This document shows, piece after piece, positions 21,131-29,743 of a DNA stretch of 64,000 nucleotides. Source of the stretch: Nocardioides sp. Soil805. GTDB taxonomy: Bacteria; Actinomycetota; Actinomycetes; Propionibacteriales; Nocardioidaceae. The notes beneath the pieces were generated by a model. It saw nothing but the letters and a program-made list of their open reading frames with translations. It had not been told where the DNA came from and made no database searches. The position numbers and the translations under genes were made by a program. The stretch's first letter is position 1. Every line of letters starts with the position of its first letter. The stretch lies in assembly GCF_001429625.1 (NCBI RefSeq), contig NZ_LMSU01000007.1, positions 1 to 64,000 of the forward strand. The letters run 5' to 3'.

Positions 21131-21145
21131 GGCGTACACCCTAGG

Positions 21146-21164
21146 GGCCGTACGCCGTACGGCC
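21146..21164. promoter_or_regulatory. Intercistronic hairpin between LCP and GlfT1-like genes
   Basis: GGCCGTAC and GTACGGCC pair perfectly around GCC within the 37-bp gap. It could be an attenuator, a partial terminator or an RNA processing site inside the cluster. Confidence 0.5.
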
Positions 21165-21167
21165 TGA

Positions 21168-22739
21168 TCAGCAGGCCGCCCCGAGGTCCTCGGAGTCGTT
21201 CGCGGCGTACCCGTCCTTGAGCGTCCCGAACGACCCACCGGTCATCGAGGGCGGTGCCGCCGGCGTCGTCGCGGGCGCCTGCGCGCCGGTCCCGGCGTCG
21301 GTGCTCGCGTCGCTGCCCGCCTCGGCCGTGTCGGTCTCCGGCTCGACCGGGGCCGGCGCCGGGCTCTGCCCCTCCGCGCGGTCGATGGCCTCGGCCACCT
21401 TGGCGTGGATGAGCTCGATGTCCGGGTCGGCGGTGGTGACGAGCGGCGGCACCAGCGACAGGGTGGCGATCTTCTGGCTCTTGGCCTTGAGGGCGAGGTC
21501 GACGAACGTGCCCACCTCGCCGCGCGGCACGCTGGTCGAGATCATCTCCGAGGAGGCCTTGGCGATCTTCTCGAAGTTGCGCAGCGCCGTCTCGGGGCTG
21601 ACCTGCTGGAGCATCGCGTTCATGACGCACTTCTGGCGCGCCATCCGCGAGTAGTCGTCCGATCCCTCCCGGGCACGGGCGAACCACAGGGTGTCCATGC
21701 CGTCGAGGGTCCGGGTGCCGGGCTCGATGTAGCGGAAGAACGAGTCGCTGGGCAGGCCCACCGGGATGCGGTCGCGCACGGTCAGCTCCACGCCGCCGAC
21801 GGCATCGACGAGGCTGCGGAAGCCGGCGAGGTTGACCATCGCGTAGTAGTTGATCTGCAGGTCGGTGATGCCCTCGACCGCGGAGATCGTCGCGTCGACC
21901 CCCGGGTTCTTCGAGCCCTTGAAGAGCTCGGTGTGGTCCCCGGCCCAGGTGCTGACACCGTTGAGGTAGCACCCGTCGCAGTCGAAGCCGTGCGGGAACT
22001 GCTCGGCCATCGGCGAGCCCTCGTCGAAGGGGAAGTTCGCCATGTTGCGGGGCAGCCCGACGAGCACCGTCTTGCCAGTGCGGGCGTCGATGCTGGCGAC
22101 CGTCAGCGAGTCGGGGCGCAGGCCCCAGCGACCAGCGCCGGAGTCGCCGCCGAGCAGCAGCACGTTGAAGCGTCCGTCGTGGGCCCCGACGACCTCGCCG
22201 TCGCCGAACATCGTGAGCATGAACGAGCGCTGCACGCCGACCATGTGCGCGCCGAAGAGCAGCGTGCCGGCGACGGTGAGCGAGAGCAGGCCGTTCATGC
22301 CGACCACGGCCAGGCGCTGCTGGCGCTGCAGCCCGAGGGGCTGGCCCAGGCGCCAGGAGTCCATGAAGAGCAGGGCCCACCCGACGGCCAGTGCCATCAG
22401 GCCCAGGCGCAGCACGCCCAGGAGCAGGGTGTTGGAGGCCGCCCAGAAGACGAAGGAGTGCGCGAACGCCGCGACGAGCACGCTCAGCAGGGTGACGACG
22501 ATGACGCCCAGCCAGACGCGGATCGCGATCCTGCCCAGGCGCCGGTTGCCGGCGACGAGCTGGGCGGAGCCGGGGATGACGAGGGTCATCACCATCAGCG
22601 TGACCGCGCGTCGGAACCGCACGCGTTGCGCCCGGTCGGCGGTGCTGTAGCGCTGGCCGTCGGCGGAGGAGACCGTGGGAGCGGTCGTCGGGTGGGGCGG
22701 AGCGTCGGGGTGCGACCCGCCGGGGCTGTCGGGCGGCAT
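21168..22739 (-). CDS. LytR-CpsA-Psr (LCP) family protein with multi-spanning N-terminus
   Basis: The 523-residue protein has about four hydrophobic segments within residues 45-180, then an extracytoplasmic LCP domain (about 190-410). Blocks include NVLLLGGDSGAGRWGLRPDS, VGLPRNMANFPF and LWFARAREGSDDYSRMARQ, with conserved Asp and Arg residues that bind pyrophosphate. A low-complexity Ala/Pro/Thr tail follows. LCP proteins transfer lipid-linked glycopolymers to peptidoglycan. As the first gene of the glf/glfT2/wzm/wzt cluster it is the likely ligase for that polymer. ATG at 22739 follows AGAGAGG. Confidence 0.87.
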   Translation of the reverse strand: MPPDSPGGSHPDAPPHPTTAPTVSSADGQRYSTADRAQRVRFRRAVTLMVMTLVIPGSAQLVAGNRRLGRIAIRVWLGVIVVTLLSVLVAAFAHSFVFWAASNTLLLGVLRLGLMALAVGWALLFMDSWRLGQPLGLQRQQRLAVVGMNGLLSLTVAGTLLFGAHMVGVQRSFMLTMFGDGEVVGAHDGRFNVLLLGGDSGAGRWGLRPDSLTVASIDARTGKTVLVGLPRNMANFPFDEGSPMAEQFPHGFDCDGCYLNGVSTWAGDHTELFKGSKNPGVDATISAVEGITDLQINYYAMVNLAGFRSLVDAVGGVELTVRDRIPVGLPSDSFFRYIEPGTRTLDGMDTLWFARAREGSDDYSRMARQKCVMNAMLQQVSPETALRNFEKIAKASSEMISTSVPRGEVGTFVDLALKAKSQKIATLSLVPPLVTTADPDIELIHAKVAEAIDRAEGQSPAPAPVEPETDTAEAGSDASTDAGTGAQAPATTPAAPPSMTGGSFGTLKDGYAANDSEDLGAAC

Positions 22740-22856
22740 GGGGTGCCTCTCTTGCTGGGGGAAGTCAGCCCAGCCAGTATCACCAGTCCCACCCGTCACA
22801 ACCCGGTACGACGCGCCGCCACGGCCCGATGGGTGGAGATGCTCCGGCGACGAAGG

Positions 22857-22934
22857 TCCGCCCACCTGCGTGGAAGTGCAGCCCCGGACGCCCTCCGGAC
22901 CCCGTACCTCCGCTCACCTGCGTGGAAGTTCAGC
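22857..22934. repeat. Two-copy direct repeat, 52-bp period
   Basis: A 26-bp unit, TCCGCCCACCTGCGTGGAAG followed by TGCAGC, occurs at 22857-22882 and with two differences at 22909-22934. A weaker third match containing GTGGAGATGCTCCGG lies at about 22833-22847. The array fills the gap between the LCP start region and the DUF402 gene and overlaps the DUF402 stop codon. Confidence 0.75.
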
Positions 22935-23478
22935 GCGGCGCGGGCTCCGGCACCCAGTCGTCGTACTCCGCCCACCACCGGTCGTCGGCGTCGAGCAGGC
23001 GCACCACCTCGTCGGCCGCCTCGAGCACGGCGCCGACGGTGGCCAGGTCGATGCGACCCTGCGCGCGCTGCTCGTGGAGGTGCTCCACGTCCTTCCACTC
23101 CCGGCGCCCGTCGGGGTGCACGAGGAGGTCCAGGCCGTGGTCGTCGGTGTCGAACCCGTCGTCGTCGCGCACCACGGGACTCTCGAAGTTGACGTACCAG
23201 TGCTGGAAGACGTCCCCGACGAAGAACTTCCAGACGCTGTAGCGCTCGCCCGTGCGGTGGACCTGGAGCACCGTGGTGCCGCCCCACGCGAGGTGCGCGC
23301 CCCACGGGTGCGGGCCGATGGGGTGCCCGTGGAAGGTGAACGGCGACCCCGGCTCCAGCAGGACCGCGAACGTGGTGCCGTCGTCCTCGACCACCGTCAC
23401 CGGGTGCTCGAGCCAGAGCCGTCCGTGGAGGACCTCCCGGCGGGTGACGACCTCCCCGGGCACCCAGGGCGTCGTCAC
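22930..23478 (-). CDS. DUF402 domain protein
   Basis: The 182-residue protein matches the DUF402 family, relatives of the nucleoside diphosphate phosphatase FomD. Visible family features are YSVWKFFVGDVFQHWYVNFE, DTDDHGLDLLVHPDGR and an acidic C-terminus with EWKDVEHLHEQ. Asp and Glu residues in the middle block bind metal in characterised relatives. The GTG at 23478 overlaps the stop of the thioesterase gene as GTGA, so the pair is an operon. Substrate is unknown. Confidence 0.8.
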   Translation of the reverse strand: MTTPWVPGEVVTRREVLHGRLWLEHPVTVVEDDGTTFAVLLEPGSPFTFHGHPIGPHPWGAHLAWGGTTVLQVHRTGERYSVWKFFVGDVFQHWYVNFESPVVRDDDGFDTDDHGLDLLVHPDGRREWKDVEHLHEQRAQGRIDLATVGAVLEAADEVVRLLDADDRWWAEYDDWVPEPAPR

Positions 23479-23981
23479 TCCTCGCGCCCCTGGTTGATCT
23501 CCTGCTTGCGGGCCAGCCGGTGGGCCCGGCGGATCTGGGCCTCGCGCTCGCGGCGTACCTCGCTCGGCGTCTCGGTGACCAGGCCGGGCACGGCGCGGGG
23601 GGCGCCGTCCTCGTCGATCGCGACGAAGACGAAGTAGGCGCTCGCGACGTGCACGGGCTCGTCCGCGGCGTTCCCCCACGGCTGCGTCTCGACCCGCACG
23701 CCGATCTCCATGGAGGACCGCCCCGCCCAGTTGACCTGGGAGTAGGTCTTGACGATGTCCCCCACGTGGACGGGTCGCAGGAAGGTCATCTCGTCCATCG
23801 CGGCCGTGACCGCCGGGCCGTCGCTGTGCCGGAAGGCCACCGCGCCCGCGGTCGAGTCGGCCAGCTTCATGATCTCCCCGCCGTGCACGTTGCCGAGGAT
23901 GTTGGCGTGCACCGAGGTGGCGGCCATGGCGAGCGAGACCCGGGAGTAGGACACCGGTCGCGGGGTGGGCGCATCACTCAT
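23475..23981 (-). CDS. Acyl-CoA thioesterase, hotdog fold (YciA/BACH type)
   Basis: The 168-residue protein has a single hotdog domain. NILGNVHGGEIMKLADSTAG contains the conserved Asn and the HGG-x-I-M-x-x-D active-site helix. MTFLRPVHVGD and VNWAGRSSMEIGVRV follow. The family hydrolyses fatty acyl-CoA thioesters in the cytosol. The C-terminus is a basic helix. It is divergent from an LCP gene across a 23-bp gap, so promoter elements must overlap both 5' ends. Confidence 0.88.
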   Translation of the reverse strand: MSDAPTPRPVSYSRVSLAMAATSVHANILGNVHGGEIMKLADSTAGAVAFRHSDGPAVTAAMDEMTFLRPVHVGDIVKTYSQVNWAGRSSMEIGVRVETQPWGNAADEPVHVASAYFVFVAIDEDGAPRAVPGLVTETPSEVRREREAQIRRAHRLARKQEINQGREE

Positions 23982-24004
23982 GGGCGCACGGTAGCGTCTC
24001 GGCC

Positions 24005-25240
24005 ATGGCTGAACGTCCCCCCGGGAAGGGCGGTCCCGAGGAAGGGACCCCCGAGTACGACTGGCTCTACGGCAAGGGCGGCAAGGGCTCCCCGTCGGCG
24101 GGCTCCGACGACGCCACCCGGATGGTCCCCACCCGGGGCCGGTCCGGCGAGCGGCCGCGTCCCGACGAGACCCGGGTCATGCCCGCCCAGCCGCGGACGT
24201 CGTCCGGCGGGAACCGGCCGCCCGGAGGGCCCACCGGCACCGCGCCCGTCGCTCCCGCGCCGCGGCCGAAGAGCCCCCGCCGTCGACCGCGCCTGCGCTT
24301 CGGCGTCGTCAAGCTCCTCGTCCTGCTGTGGCTGGTCTTCATGCTCGCCGTGCCCTTCTGGGCCTGGAGCAAGGTGGACAAGATCGAGGCGATGCCCAGC
24401 GACAAGGGCCGACCGGCCGAGCAGGGGGGCAACACCTATCTCATCGTGGGCTCGGACTCGCGCGACGACCTCACCGAGGAGGAGCGCAAGGAGCTCGGCA
24501 CCGGTGGCCCGGTGGGCCAGCGCACCGACACGATCATGCTGCTCCACACCGGCGACGGCCCCAACCTGCTCATGTCCATCCCGCGCGACTCGATCGTCGA
24601 CATCCCCGGACACGGCACGACCAAGGTCAACGCGGCGTTCGCGTACGGCGGGCCCCAGCTGCTCATCCGCACCCTGGAGAACGAGACCGGCATCCGCATC
24701 GACGACTACATCCAGATCGGCTTCGGCGGCTTCGTCGGGATGGTCGACGCGGTCGGCGGCGTGGAGATCTGCCCCAAGAGCGCGATGAAGGACCCCCAGG
24801 CCAACCTCGACATCCCGAAGGGCTGCCAGGAGGCCGACGGCAAGACGGCCCTCGGCTACGCCCGCTCCCGCAAGACCTACTCCCAGCTCGGCGACATCGA
24901 CCGGGCCCGGGCGCAGCGCGAGGTCGTCTCGGCCATCGGCGACAAGGCGCTGTCGCCGTGGACGTTCATCAACCCGGTCCGCTACTACCGGCTGGCGATG
25001 GCATCCGCCGGGTCCTTCTCGGTGAGCGAGGGCACCAGCCCCATCTCGCTCGGCCGCTTCGCCTTCGCGATGACGCGGGTCGACGGCGACTCGGGCCTCA
25101 CCTGCGGCGTCCCCATCCAGGACCTCGCGGTCACGTGGGACGCGGAACGCTCGGAGCAGTTCTTCTCCTTCATCCGCGACGACGACACGTCGAGCATCCC
25201 TGCGGATCTCTGCACCCCCAGCGGGATGCCGGGCCGGTGA
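24005..25240 (+). CDS. LCP family protein, second copy
   Basis: The 411-residue protein has a disordered Pro/Arg/Gly N-terminus of about 98 residues, one transmembrane helix at about 100-121, and an LCP domain. Domain blocks include YLIVGSDSRDD, GQRTDTIMLLHTGD, SIPRDSIVDI and GYARSRKTYSQLGDIDRARAQRE. The Arg and Asp residues for pyrophosphate binding are present. It should attach a glycopolymer to peptidoglycan. Unlike the LCP at 21168-22739 it has a single membrane span. Its stop overlaps the enoyl-CoA hydratase start as GTGA, an unexpected functional pairing. Confidence 0.9.
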   Translation: MAERPPGKGGPEEGTPEYDWLYGKGGKGSPSAGSDDATRMVPTRGRSGERPRPDETRVMPAQPRTSSGGNRPPGGPTGTAPVAPAPRPKSPRRRPRLRFGVVKLLVLLWLVFMLAVPFWAWSKVDKIEAMPSDKGRPAEQGGNTYLIVGSDSRDDLTEEERKELGTGGPVGQRTDTIMLLHTGDGPNLLMSIPRDSIVDIPGHGTTKVNAAFAYGGPQLLIRTLENETGIRIDDYIQIGFGGFVGMVDAVGGVEICPKSAMKDPQANLDIPKGCQEADGKTALGYARSRKTYSQLGDIDRARAQREVVSAIGDKALSPWTFINPVRYYRLAMASAGSFSVSEGTSPISLGRFAFAMTRVDGDSGLTCGVPIQDLAVTWDAERSEQFFSFIRDDDTSSIPADLCTPSGMPGR

Positions 25241-26106
25241 CCGCCTACGAGACCCTGTCGGTGGAGACCGACGCCGACGGCGTCACCACACTCACCCTCG
25301 ACCGCCCCGACGCCCTCAACGCGTTCACCGTCACGATGGCGCGCGAGCTCGAGCACTTCTTCACCGCCGCCGCCTCCGACGACGCGATCCGCGCCGTCGT
25401 GGTGACCGGCGCGGGCCGGGCGTTCTGCGCGGGCATGGACCTGTCCGCGCAGGGCAACGTGTTCGGCCTCGACGAGGACGCCCACCCCACCCCCGCCGAC
25501 CTGCGCGACCGCCTCACGCAGGCGCCGTACCAGGACGGCGTGCGCGACACCGGCGGCAAGGTGGCGCTGGCGATCCACGCCTGTCCCAAGCCGGTGATCG
25601 CCGCCATCAACGGCGCGGCGGTGGGCATCGGGGCCACCATGACGCTGGCCATGGACATCCGGCTCGCCTCCACCCGGGCGCGCATCGGCTTCGTCTTCGG
25701 CCGCCTCGGCATCGTGCCGGAGGCCTGCTCGTCGTACTTCCTGCCCCGCATCGTCGGGGTCCAGCAGGCGCTGGAGTGGGTCTACTCGGCCGAGGTCCTC
25801 AGCGCCGAGGCCGCCCTGGAGGGGCGGCTGCTGCGCTCGCTCCACGAGCCCGACGACCTGCTGCCGGCCGCCCTCGACCTGGCCCGCTCCTTCGTCGTGG
25901 GCCGCTCCCCCGTCGCGCTCGCGCTCGCCAAGCAGCTGCTGTACGCCGGCACCTCGGCCGCCTCCCCACTGGAGATGCACCGCGCCGACTCGCTCGCGAT
26001 GTGGCACACGTCGGTGGGCGACGGCAAGGAGGGCGTGGCCGCGTTCCGGGAGAAGCGCGACCCGGACTTCACCGGGCGCGCCTCGGAGCTGCCGCGGATC
26101 TTCTAG
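25237..26106 (+). CDS. Enoyl-CoA hydratase/isomerase family protein
   Basis: The 289-residue crotonase-fold protein has LTLDRPDALNAFTVTM, the oxyanion block GAGRAFCAGMDLSAQG, and PVIAAINGAAVGIGATM. Near the second acidic position it reads FGRLGIVPEACSSYFLPR, so the glutamate at about residue 168 is kept. It probably acts on enoyl-CoA thioesters in fatty-acid or aromatic-acid breakdown. GTG at 25237 overlaps the LCP stop. The C-terminal REKRDPDFTGR is common in this subfamily. Confidence 0.9.
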   Translation: MTAYETLSVETDADGVTTLTLDRPDALNAFTVTMARELEHFFTAAASDDAIRAVVVTGAGRAFCAGMDLSAQGNVFGLDEDAHPTPADLRDRLTQAPYQDGVRDTGGKVALAIHACPKPVIAAINGAAVGIGATMTLAMDIRLASTRARIGFVFGRLGIVPEACSSYFLPRIVGVQQALEWVYSAEVLSAEAALEGRLLRSLHEPDDLLPAALDLARSFVVGRSPVALALAKQLLYAGTSAASPLEMHRADSLAMWHTSVGDGKEGVAAFREKRDPDFTGRASELPRIF

Positions 26107-26186
26107 CCCCCCTCAGGGCTGTACTCGCGTCCGATCACGGTGGGCATCATCGAGGACGTCCGTACGTCGCCTCGAGAGGACCTCCC

Positions 26187-27149
26187 ATGCAGATCGGCTA
26201 CACGCTCATGACCGAGCAGTCCGCCCCCCGCGACCTGGTCCGGCACGCCGGCCTCGCCGAGCGGGCGGGCTTCGACTTCGAGGTGATGAGCGACCACTAC
26301 TTCCCGTGGCTCGACGAGCAGGGGCACGCCGGTTACGCCTGGGCGATGCTGGGCGCGGTGACGCAGGTGACCGACCGGATCGAGCTGATGACCTACGTGA
26401 CCTGTCCGACCGTGCGCTACCACCCCGCGGTGGTGGCCCAGAAGGCCGCGACCGTCCAGCAGCTCTCCGGCGGGCGCTTCACCCTCGGCGTCGGCTCGGG
26501 CGAGAACCTCAACGAGCACGTCGTGGGCCGGGGCTGGCCGACCGTGCACGTGCGCCAGGCCATGCTGGTCGAGGCGCTCGAGATCATCAACCAGCTCTTC
26601 GACGGCGGCTACGTCGACTACGACGGGCAGCACTTCACCGTGTCCTCCGCCAAGGTCTGGGACCTGCCCGAGACCCGGGTCCCCATCGCCGCGGCGGTCT
26701 CCGGCCCGGCCGGCATCGCGCGCCTGGCGCCGCTGGTCGACCACATGGTCGCGGTGGAGCCGTCCGCCGACCTGGTCTCGCAGTGGGCGGGGTCCGGCGC
26801 GCGGGGCGAGCGCAGGATCGGCCAGATGCCGATCTCGTGGGACCCCGACCGGGACCGGGCGGTAGCCCGCGCCCACGAGCAGTTCCGCTGGTTCGGCGGT
26901 GGCTGGGCGGTCAACGCGGACCTCCCCGTGCCCTCCGGCTTCGCCGGGGCGACCCAGTTCGTGCGACCCGAGGACGTGGCCGAGTCCATCCCGTGCGGCC
27001 CCGACGTGGACGCCGTGGTGGCGGCCGCGGCCGAGTGGCGCGAGGCCGGCTTCACCGACCTGGCGCTGGTGCAGATCGGCGACGAGCGCCAGGAGGACTT
27101 CCTCGACTGGGCCCGCGGCGAGCTGCTGCCGGCCCTGCGCGACGCCTGA
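26187..27149 (+). CDS. F420-dependent LLM-class oxidoreductase (TIGR03557-like)
   Basis: The 320-residue protein has the luciferase-like TIM barrel. MQIGYTLMTEQSAPRDLVRH, a SDHYFPW block near residue 36, LMTYVTCPTVRYHP, and GRFTLGVGSGENLNEHVVG resemble the F420-dependent glucose-6-phosphate dehydrogenase-like group. ATG at 26187 has GAGAGGA 7 bp upstream. A cofactor F420 dependence fits with cofD and cofE in the same window, but the substrate is unknown. Confidence 0.85.
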   Translation: MQIGYTLMTEQSAPRDLVRHAGLAERAGFDFEVMSDHYFPWLDEQGHAGYAWAMLGAVTQVTDRIELMTYVTCPTVRYHPAVVAQKAATVQQLSGGRFTLGVGSGENLNEHVVGRGWPTVHVRQAMLVEALEIINQLFDGGYVDYDGQHFTVSSAKVWDLPETRVPIAAAVSGPAGIARLAPLVDHMVAVEPSADLVSQWAGSGARGERRIGQMPISWDPDRDRAVARAHEQFRWFGGGWAVNADLPVPSGFAGATQFVRPEDVAESIPCGPDVDAVVAAAAEWREAGFTDLALVQIGDERQEDFLDWARGELLPALRDA

Positions 27150-27212
27150 GCCTCCCGGCCCGCGAGGGTCTCGCGAAAGTCCTTGTGTGCTCCCGAGCGT
27201 CGGCGTACGCTC

Positions 27213-27224
27213 GCGATATATCGC
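27213..27224. promoter_or_regulatory. Candidate PadR operator
   Basis: GCGATATATCGC is a perfect 12-bp palindrome in an AT-rich spot 52 bp upstream of the PadR ATG. PadR regulators usually bind AT-centred palindromes in their own promoters, so autoregulation is inferred. Confidence 0.6.
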
Positions 27225-27275
27225 AATACGTCGACAGGTCGAGCCGGTCGGCGACGTCACCGGGAGGACACGCAC

Positions 27276-27929
27276 ATGGGACACCGCAGGAATCCGTGGG
27301 AGCTCCGCTTCGACCAGCACGGCTGGGGCGGCCCGCCCCGTGGCCCCGGCGGCCCCCCGCCGTGGGTGCAGGGCCTCCTCGGCTGGGGCCAGACCGGCAG
27401 CCCGCAACCGCCCTCGGGCGGCCCGCGCGCCCGTCGCGGCGACGTCCGCCTGGCCATCCTCTCCGCCCTGGCCGACGCCGCGGGCCGGGGAGAGCCGATC
27501 AACGGCTACCAGGTCATCCAGCAGATCGCCGATCGCAGCAACGGCTCGTGGCGGCCCAGCCCCGGATCCGTCTACCCCACGATCCAGCAGCTCGCCGACG
27601 AGGGCCTCGTGGAGACCGACGACGAACGGGGTCGCAAGACCCTGCGGCTCACCGCCCAGGGCGAGACGTACGTCGCCGAGCGCGCCGCCGAGCTCGACGC
27701 GGTCTGGGCGCCGTTCGAGCGGGCCCAGCAACGTGCCTCGACCGGCACCTCGGGTGACCTCAAGTCCGAGATCGGGCAGGTCATGAGCGCCGTGTGGCAG
27801 CTGGTCACCCAGGGCTCCGACACCCAGCGCAAGGCCGCCATCGGCGTCCTCGTCGACACCCGCCGCTCCCTCTACGGGATCCTGGCGGACGGCGCGGAGC
27901 CGGAGCCCGAGCCCGACGAGGACCTGTGA
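27276..27929 (+). CDS. PadR family transcriptional regulator
   Basis: The 217-residue protein has a Gly/Pro-rich N-terminal extension of about 50 residues and then a PadR winged helix. Blocks are RRGDVRLAILSALAD, NGYQVIQQIADRSNGSWRPSPGSVYPTIQQL in pieces, and LVETDDERGRKTLRLTAQG. A C-terminal helix supports dimerisation. ATG at 27276 follows GGGAGGA. It overlaps by one base (TGATG) with a DUF1707 gene, a pair common in actinobacteria. A palindrome upstream suggests autorepression. The signal is unknown. Confidence 0.9.
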   Translation: MGHRRNPWELRFDQHGWGGPPRGPGGPPPWVQGLLGWGQTGSPQPPSGGPRARRGDVRLAILSALADAAGRGEPINGYQVIQQIADRSNGSWRPSPGSVYPTIQQLADEGLVETDDERGRKTLRLTAQGETYVAERAAELDAVWAPFERAQQRASTGTSGDLKSEIGQVMSAVWQLVTQGSDTQRKAAIGVLVDTRRSLYGILADGAEPEPEPDEDL

Positions 27930-28339
27930 TGGCCGACCCGCGCGCGGCCGGGTCCCGGATCGGGGACCGGGAGCGCGAGGCGGCGACCTCGATCCTCAAC
28001 GACCACTACGCGGCCGGGCGCATCGACACCAAGGAGCACGCCGAGCGCCTCGACGCGATCTGGTCGGCCCGCACCCGTGCCGACCTCGACGTGGTCTTCT
28101 GGGACCTGCCCCGGGCGGTCGCCCCGCCGCGTCCCCCGGCACCCGTGCGTCGTACGACGCCCTGGCGCGCGCCGCTCGCCATGTTCCTGGTGGCGGCGCT
28201 CCTCCTGGCCGTCGCGCTCCACGTGCCGTGGTGGGTGTGGCTCATCGGCGTCGTGGTGCTGCTCAAGTCACGCGGCTGGGGACACGGTCACAACGCTCGC
28301 CACGGGTGCCACAATCACGGCACGAGGGCTCGACCCTGA
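27929..28339 (+). CDS. DUF1707 (SHOCT-like) membrane protein
   Basis: The 136-residue protein begins with a DUF1707 domain (about residues 8-60): RIGDREREAATSILNDHYAAGRID and EHAERLDAIWSARTRADLD in pieces. Two closely spaced hydrophobic segments at about 84-118 (APLAMFLVAALLLAVAL, WWVWLIGVVVLL) follow and the tail is His-rich. ATG at 27929 overlaps the PadR stop, so it is co-translated with that regulator. DUF1707 proteins are often targets or partners of PadR-type regulators. The function is unknown. Confidence 0.85.
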   Translation: MADPRAAGSRIGDREREAATSILNDHYAAGRIDTKEHAERLDAIWSARTRADLDVVFWDLPRAVAPPRPPAPVRRTTPWRAPLAMFLVAALLLAVALHVPWWVWLIGVVVLLKSRGWGHGHNARHGCHNHGTRARP

Positions 28340-28371
28340 GCCGTCACCCGAGAGCCTCCCCTGGAGCCCCG

Positions 28372-29058
28372 ATGCCCGACCGCGCGCCCGACGCCGAGGC
28401 CTTCGCCCGGCTCGCCCTCGACCTCCACGACGTGGACGGCCTCGACGAGACGGTCGACCGGATCCTGGAGTTCGCCGTCACCACCTTCGGCTGCCGCCAC
28501 GCCGGCGTCATCCTGGTGCACGGCGGCTCCCGGGTCGAGACCGTCGCGGCGACCGATCCGGTAGTGGAGGGGCTGGACGCCATCCAGCTCGAGGCCGGCG
28601 AGGGGCCCGACCTCGAGCTCATCGCCGACCGGCACGAGGTCCTCGTCCGCGACGTGCGCCACGAGACGCGCTGGCCACGCTGGTGCGAGGCGGTCGAGCA
28701 GGCCGGGGTGCGCAGCATGCTGGGCTCGCGGCTCTACACCACCCAGCAGGTGATCGGCAGCCTCAACCTCTACGACCCGGCGCCGGACGCCTTCGACGAG
28801 GCGGACGCCGACGTCGCACACATGCTGGCCCGGCACGCCGCCGTCGCGGTGCAGCACGCCCGCGGCGACGAGCACCTGCGCAAGGCGGTCGACGCGCGCA
28901 ACCTCGTCGGGCAGGCACAGGGCATCCTCATGGAGCGCTTCGACCTCGACGCCGCCCGTGCCTTCGAGGTGCTGCGCCGCTACTCCCAGCACCACAACCG
29001 CAAGCTCCACCTGGTGGCCCAGGAGCTCATCGACAACCGGGTGCTTCCCGAGGTGTGA
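28372..29058 (+). CDS. GAF and ANTAR domain RNA-binding regulator
   Basis: The 228-residue protein has a GAF domain (about residues 20-155) with VTTFGCRHAGVILV and EGPDLELIADRHEVLVRD. A C-terminal ANTAR domain (about 165-222) follows with NLVGQAQGILMERFDLDAARAFEVLRRYSQ in pieces. ANTAR domains bind paired RNA hairpins and cause antitermination. The GAF domain probably senses a small molecule. It is convergent with the hemerythrin-like gene. The target leader is not obvious in this window. Confidence 0.9.
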   Translation: MPDRAPDAEAFARLALDLHDVDGLDETVDRILEFAVTTFGCRHAGVILVHGGSRVETVAATDPVVEGLDAIQLEAGEGPDLELIADRHEVLVRDVRHETRWPRWCEAVEQAGVRSMLGSRLYTTQQVIGSLNLYDPAPDAFDEADADVAHMLARHAAVAVQHARGDEHLRKAVDARNLVGQAQGILMERFDLDAARAFEVLRRYSQHHNRKLHLVAQELIDNRVLPEV

Positions 29059-29064
29059 GGATCC

Positions 29065-29577
29065 TCAGCCGGCTCGAGTGATCTGCGCGACGGCAGTCTC
29101 GCGCATCTCGGACCAGGTGTTGCCGAGGTAGGCGTCGCCCGCGCCGTCCCAGAGCGCCAGTGCCGCTGCCACCGCCTGACGCTCGTCGTCCGGCAGCACA
29201 CCGGCGAGCACGTGCTCGTCCACGGTGGCGCTGTGCCGCAGGAACGAGACCGCGACCCGCGCGCACGCCGCGTCGAAGCCGAGCGACTCCGGCTCCTCGC
29301 CCTCGGCGGCGACCACCTCGCGGTCCAGCTCGGCCTCGGCCTCGCGCACCGAGTCGAGCCGGGGGCCGAGGACCGCGTGCTCGAGCGCCACGTGGACGGC
29401 GAGGCGCCGGCGGGCGTGGAGGAAGACGTCCTCCCGGGCTCCGGCATGAAGACGTGGCACCCGGCACCACTCCTCGCGCAGCTCCTCGTGCTGGGCCGCC
29501 AGCCGGTGGGCCAGCTCCTCGCCGGTGGTGACCGGTACGACGGCGTCGGGCTCGTGGAGTGGTGCGCTCATGCCCAT
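29065..29577 (-). CDS. Hemerythrin-like (HHE) domain protein, tentative
   Basis: The 170-residue helical protein has spaced His and Glu residues consistent with an HHE diiron four-helix bundle. They occur in RLAAQHEELREEW, FLHARRRLAVHVALEHAVL and VSFLRHSATVDEHVLAGVL. The spacing is not canonical, so metal binding is a suggestion. ATG at 29577 or 29571 could be the start; no clear ribosome site decides. It sits between GAF-ANTAR and LuxR-type regulators, with a 10-bp inverted repeat just upstream. A role in oxygen or nitric oxide response is inference. Confidence 0.55.
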   Translation of the reverse strand: MGMSAPLHEPDAVVPVTTGEELAHRLAAQHEELREEWCRVPRLHAGAREDVFLHARRRLAVHVALEHAVLGPRLDSVREAEAELDREVVAAEGEEPESLGFDAACARVAVSFLRHSATVDEHVLAGVLPDDERQAVAAALALWDGAGDAYLGNTWSEMRETAVAQITRAG

Positions 29578-29579
29578 CG

Positions 29580-29628
29580 CCGTACCCGGCCACGCCTCGA
29601 GGCATGCGTTCGCGCCGACCGGGTACGG
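29580..29628. promoter_or_regulatory. Inverted repeat upstream of the hemerythrin-like gene
   Basis: CCGTACCCGG (29580-29589) and CCGGGTACGG (29619-29628) are perfect 10-bp arms separated by 29 bp, ending 2 bp before the predicted start codon. It could be an operator pair or a leader hairpin that hides the start. Confidence 0.45.
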
Positions 29629-29743
29629 ACCCACCAGACGGGGACGCATCGTCGTACCCCTGGCCGGCCGATGGCCGGTCGTGGCCGGTCGGTCCGGGCT
29701 CACGCAGCCCCGGGACGACCGGCCACTCCCCGTCCAGCACCGG

